Origin: Myxococcota bacterium
GTDB taxonomy: Bacteria; Myxococcota_C; UBA6777
Direction of reading: 5' to 3'
Length of the DNA: 64,000 nucleotides
Assembly (NCBI GenBank): GCA_023150835.1
Contig: JAKLKB010000002.1
Span: 124,001-188,000 of the forward strand
Of this stretch, positions 61,851-64,000 are shown in pieces. A program made the translations under genes and the position numbers. A model generated the notes under the pieces. It worked only from the letters and a program-made list of their open reading frames with translations. It had not been told where the DNA came from and made no database searches. Numbering within the stretch: position 1 is the stretch's first letter; the number at the start of each line of letters is the position of its first letter.

Positions 61851-63444
61851 TCGCTTGGATGTTTTTGTCTTTGAGGTAGGCTTCGAGGGTGGCGTGGCGG
61901 TCGATCACACCGCGATCTGCGATCTCGATGATGCGATTGGCGACGGTGTTGGTGAACTGGTAGTCGTGGGATGAAAACAAGATGATCTCGGGGAATTGGA
62001 TCAAGCCGTTGTTGAGGGCGGTGATCGCTTCAAGATCGAGGTGGTTGGTGGGTTCATCGAGGATGATCGCGTTAGAACCGCTGAGCATCATCTTGGAGAG
62101 CATACAACGGACTTTTTCGCCCCCCGAAAGGACGGTGGATTTCTTGAAGACTTCATCGCCCGAAAACAGCATCCGACCGAGAAAACTGCGCGCAAAGGGT
62201 TCGCCTTCACTGGGGGGAGCATACTGAAGAATCCATTCGATCAAGTTGAGATCACCCTTGAAATGTTCGTCGTTTTCTTTCGGTAGATACGCCTTGGTGA
62301 TGGTGGTTCCCCATTGGATCGAACCTGCATCAGGCGCGACTTCGCCCATGATCATCTGAAAAAAAGTCGTCTTCGCAAGACTGTTCGGGCCGATCAAGGC
62401 GATCTTATCGCCCTTTTTGACCGATAAGTTAAAGTCCTTAAACAACTGCACCCCATCGACGGACTTTTCCAGCCCTTCGATCTCCAAGATAATCTTTCCA
62501 CAAGGACGCTCTGGCTTAAAACCAACAAACGGAAACTTGCGGTTGGAGGCGGGCATTTGTTCGATCTCGATCTGATCGAGCAGCCTTTTGCGGGACGTGG
62601 CTTGTCGTGCTTTTGAAGCGTTTGAACCAAAGCGCAAGATAAACTCTTTGAGTTCTTTGATCTTGTCTTCTTTTTTCTTGTTTTCATTTTGACGCTGTTG
62701 CATCACCAACTGGCTGGATTGATACCAAAAGTCGTAGTTTCCGACGTAAAGCTTCAACTGGCCGTAGTCGATATCTGCAACGTGCGTACAGACGTTATTG
62801 AGGAAGTGGCGGTCGTGGGAGACCACGATCACGGTGTTTTCGAACTTGCTCAAAAAGTCTTCGAGCCATTGGATCGATTGCAGATCCAACTGGTTGGTGG
62901 GTTCGTCGAGCAGAAGGATATCAGGGTTTCCAAACATCGCTTGAGCCAGCAAGATCCGCACTTTTTGCGTTCCTTCTAATTCTTTCATCAAGCGCTCGTG
63001 GATCTCAGGTTCGATACCAAGGCCACTTAACAAGTTCGCGGCTTCGTATTCGGCCTCGTATCCGCCAAGATCCGCAAACTCTCCTTCGAGATCCGCTGCC
63101 CGCATACCATCTTCTTCGCTCATATCGGGCTTTGCATACAACGCCTCGCGTTCTTTCATCACGCGATAAAGCTCTTTGTGCCCCATAATCACGGCATCCA
63201 AGACGCGATGCTCATCAAAAGCAAATTGATCTTGGCGCAACACAGCGATCCGCTTGTTGGGGGCGATCAGAACACGCCCCGAAGTCGGTTCGAGTTCCCC
63301 CGCAAGGATCTTGAGGAAGGTAGACTTGCCTGCCCCGTTTGCGCCGATCAACCCATAACAGTTGCCCGGGACAAATTTTACATCGACATCCTTAAACAAG
63401 ACGCGACCGCCAAAAGAGAGGGTGACACGCTCGACCTGAATCAT
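61807..63444 (-). CDS. ABC-F family ATPase (YbiT-like)
   Basis: Cytoplasmic two-NBD ATPase without a membrane domain, 545 residues, of the ribosome-binding translation-factor/resistance class. NBD1 has Walker A GANGAGKST and Walker B LLLDEPTNQLD, but the signature position reads LEGTQKV instead of LSGGQ. The inter-domain linker is Lys/Gln/Arg-rich (NENKKKEDKIKELKEFILRF). NBD2 has a normal LSGGEKVR and LDEPTNHLD, but its P-loop is GPNSLAKTT, lacking the usual GxGK glycine while keeping K and T. The start is ATG 63444 with GGAG 6 bases upstream. The C-terminal end is part of the 44-bp array. Confidence 0.93.
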   Translation of the reverse strand: MIQVERVTLSFGGRVLFKDVDVKFVPGNCYGLIGANGAGKSTFLKILAGELEPTSGRVLIAPNKRIAVLRQDQFAFDEHRVLDAVIMGHKELYRVMKEREALYAKPDMSEEDGMRAADLEGEFADLGGYEAEYEAANLLSGLGIEPEIHERLMKELEGTQKVRILLAQAMFGNPDILLLDEPTNQLDLQSIQWLEDFLSKFENTVIVVSHDRHFLNNVCTHVADIDYGQLKLYVGNYDFWYQSSQLVMQQRQNENKKKEDKIKELKEFILRFGSNASKARQATSRKRLLDQIEIEQMPASNRKFPFVGFKPERPCGKIILEIEGLEKSVDGVQLFKDFNLSVKKGDKIALIGPNSLAKTTFFQMIMGEVAPDAGSIQWGTTITKAYLPKENDEHFKGDLNLIEWILQYAPPSEGEPFARSFLGRMLFSGDEVFKKSTVLSGGEKVRCMLSKMMLSGSNAIILDEPTNHLDLEAITALNNGLIQFPEIILFSSHDYQFTNTVANRIIEIADRGVIDRHATLEAYLKDKNIQAMRHDLYEKSDRLVL

Positions 63445-63591
63445 CAAAAGCTCCGTCCATAGGGGGATTTAACCAAGGCACAGCAGCTTTCTTCTGCAAC
63501 GCCCTTGCCTACACGATATCCTCGTATCGTGTGGACAGAGCCTTTTGCCACGAAAGTGCAAGACTTTCAACAAAGATTTTCTAAAAATGTT

Positions 63592-64000
63592 TTAGGGCAG
63601 ATCCACAGGATAGACGCGGCGAGAAGAGGGTGGGGTATGTTGCGTGTGCAAGCTTTGCCAGAGATTCCAAAGCTGCCGATGTTGCTCTTTGATCGCAGCT
63701 TGACTTGTGTGATACGCATGAGCGCTGATCTGATACGGCGAAGGGGGTGTCGGGATATCGCGATTGGCCATCCCAAAAAGCAAAAAGCCCACCGCCACCA
63801 ACCCCAACAGGTATCCCCAAAGGCCCGTACGATCGGACCATACCGTCAAGATCAAGCTCACACCCCCCACGATCACACCCAACACCAGCACACACACCAA
63901 CAGCGCCCCAAGCGAAAGCGTGTAACGTGCCACCACACTACGCTGCCACAAAGCACTCCCCACGATCTCCAACCCCACAAACAACGTCAGCGAAAAGACC
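63592..64000 (-). CDS. Membrane protein, C-terminal part (cut by window edge)
   Basis: The frame is open from base 64000 to the stop at 63592, so the gene starts outside the window. At least two membrane segments (LGALLVCVLVLGVIVGGVSL; GYLLGLVAVGFLLFGMA) are visible, followed by a polar C-terminal tail of about 60 residues. Too little is present to name it. It lies upstream of the ABC-F gene on the same strand with a gap of about 150 bp. Confidence 0.6.
   Translation of the reverse strand, partial: VFSLTLFVGLEIVGSALWQRSVVARYTLSLGALLVCVLVLGVIVGGVSLILTVWSDRTGLWGYLLGLVAVGFLLFGMANRDIPTPPSPYQISAHAYHTSQAAIKEQHRQLWNLWQSLHTQHTPPSSRRVYPVDLP

Overview
The window reads as a chromosomal segment of a Gram-negative bacterium, most likely a deltaproteobacterial or Myxococcota-type lineage. 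This is an inference from gene content: a two-subunit methylmalonyl-CoA mutase with MeaB, Cys-rich lipoproteins, a pappalysin-like secreted protease, a Gld-type ABC operon with a DUF4340 protein, a group 3b [NiFe] hydrogenase and a bacterial squalene monooxygenase. MurE has the DNPR meso-diaminopimelate motif. There is no phage, insertion sequence or CRISPR array. Base composition is moderate and even, unlike the very GC-rich classical myxobacteria.

Layout. 1-7 kb (minus strand): ugd (cut by the left edge), then rph-rdgB, three tRNAs (Arg-UCU, Arg-UCG, Leu-UAG) and tig-clpP-clpX. 7.5-13.6 kb: infA with a TTG start, an MBL-fold hydrolase, a protein with three copies of an unrecognised 73-residue domain, a repeat-filled gap and an 8-TM protein. 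13.8-22 kb: mutA-mutB, a metzincin lipoprotein, a HEAT-like protein and meaB. 22-27 kb (minus): SdpI-like protein, parAB and asnB. 27.5-28.6 kb: a glycosyltransferase. 28.8-34.2 kb: a hydrogenase operon (beta, cNMP-binding protein, gamma, delta, alpha, maturation protease) behind an FNR-like box. 34.5-37.7 kb (minus): murE-murF. 38-44.3 kb: Gld-like ABC operon and rpoZ. 44.3-57 kb: secreted and membrane proteins, many with internal repeats, plus squalene monooxygenase. 57.5-64 kb: metF, a ferredoxin-NADP reductase, an esterase lipoprotein, an ABC-F ATPase and an edge-cut membrane protein.

The most unusual content is between the genes. Three dispersed repeat families recur. Family A (7 copies, about 130 bp) has two hairpins whose arms change together between copies, and a related peptide frame on its complement. 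Family B (2 copies) is MITE-like. Family C (4 copies) has a conserved flank joined to a 9-bp tandem array of 1 to 24 units. On top of these are more than ten short tandem arrays with periods of 15, 18, 35, 37, 38, 44 and 60 bp. Several start in or next to the 3' end of a gene (infA, the ABC-F gene, clpX). Family A sits inside the hydrogenase operon, and family C supplies the C-terminus of one membrane protein.
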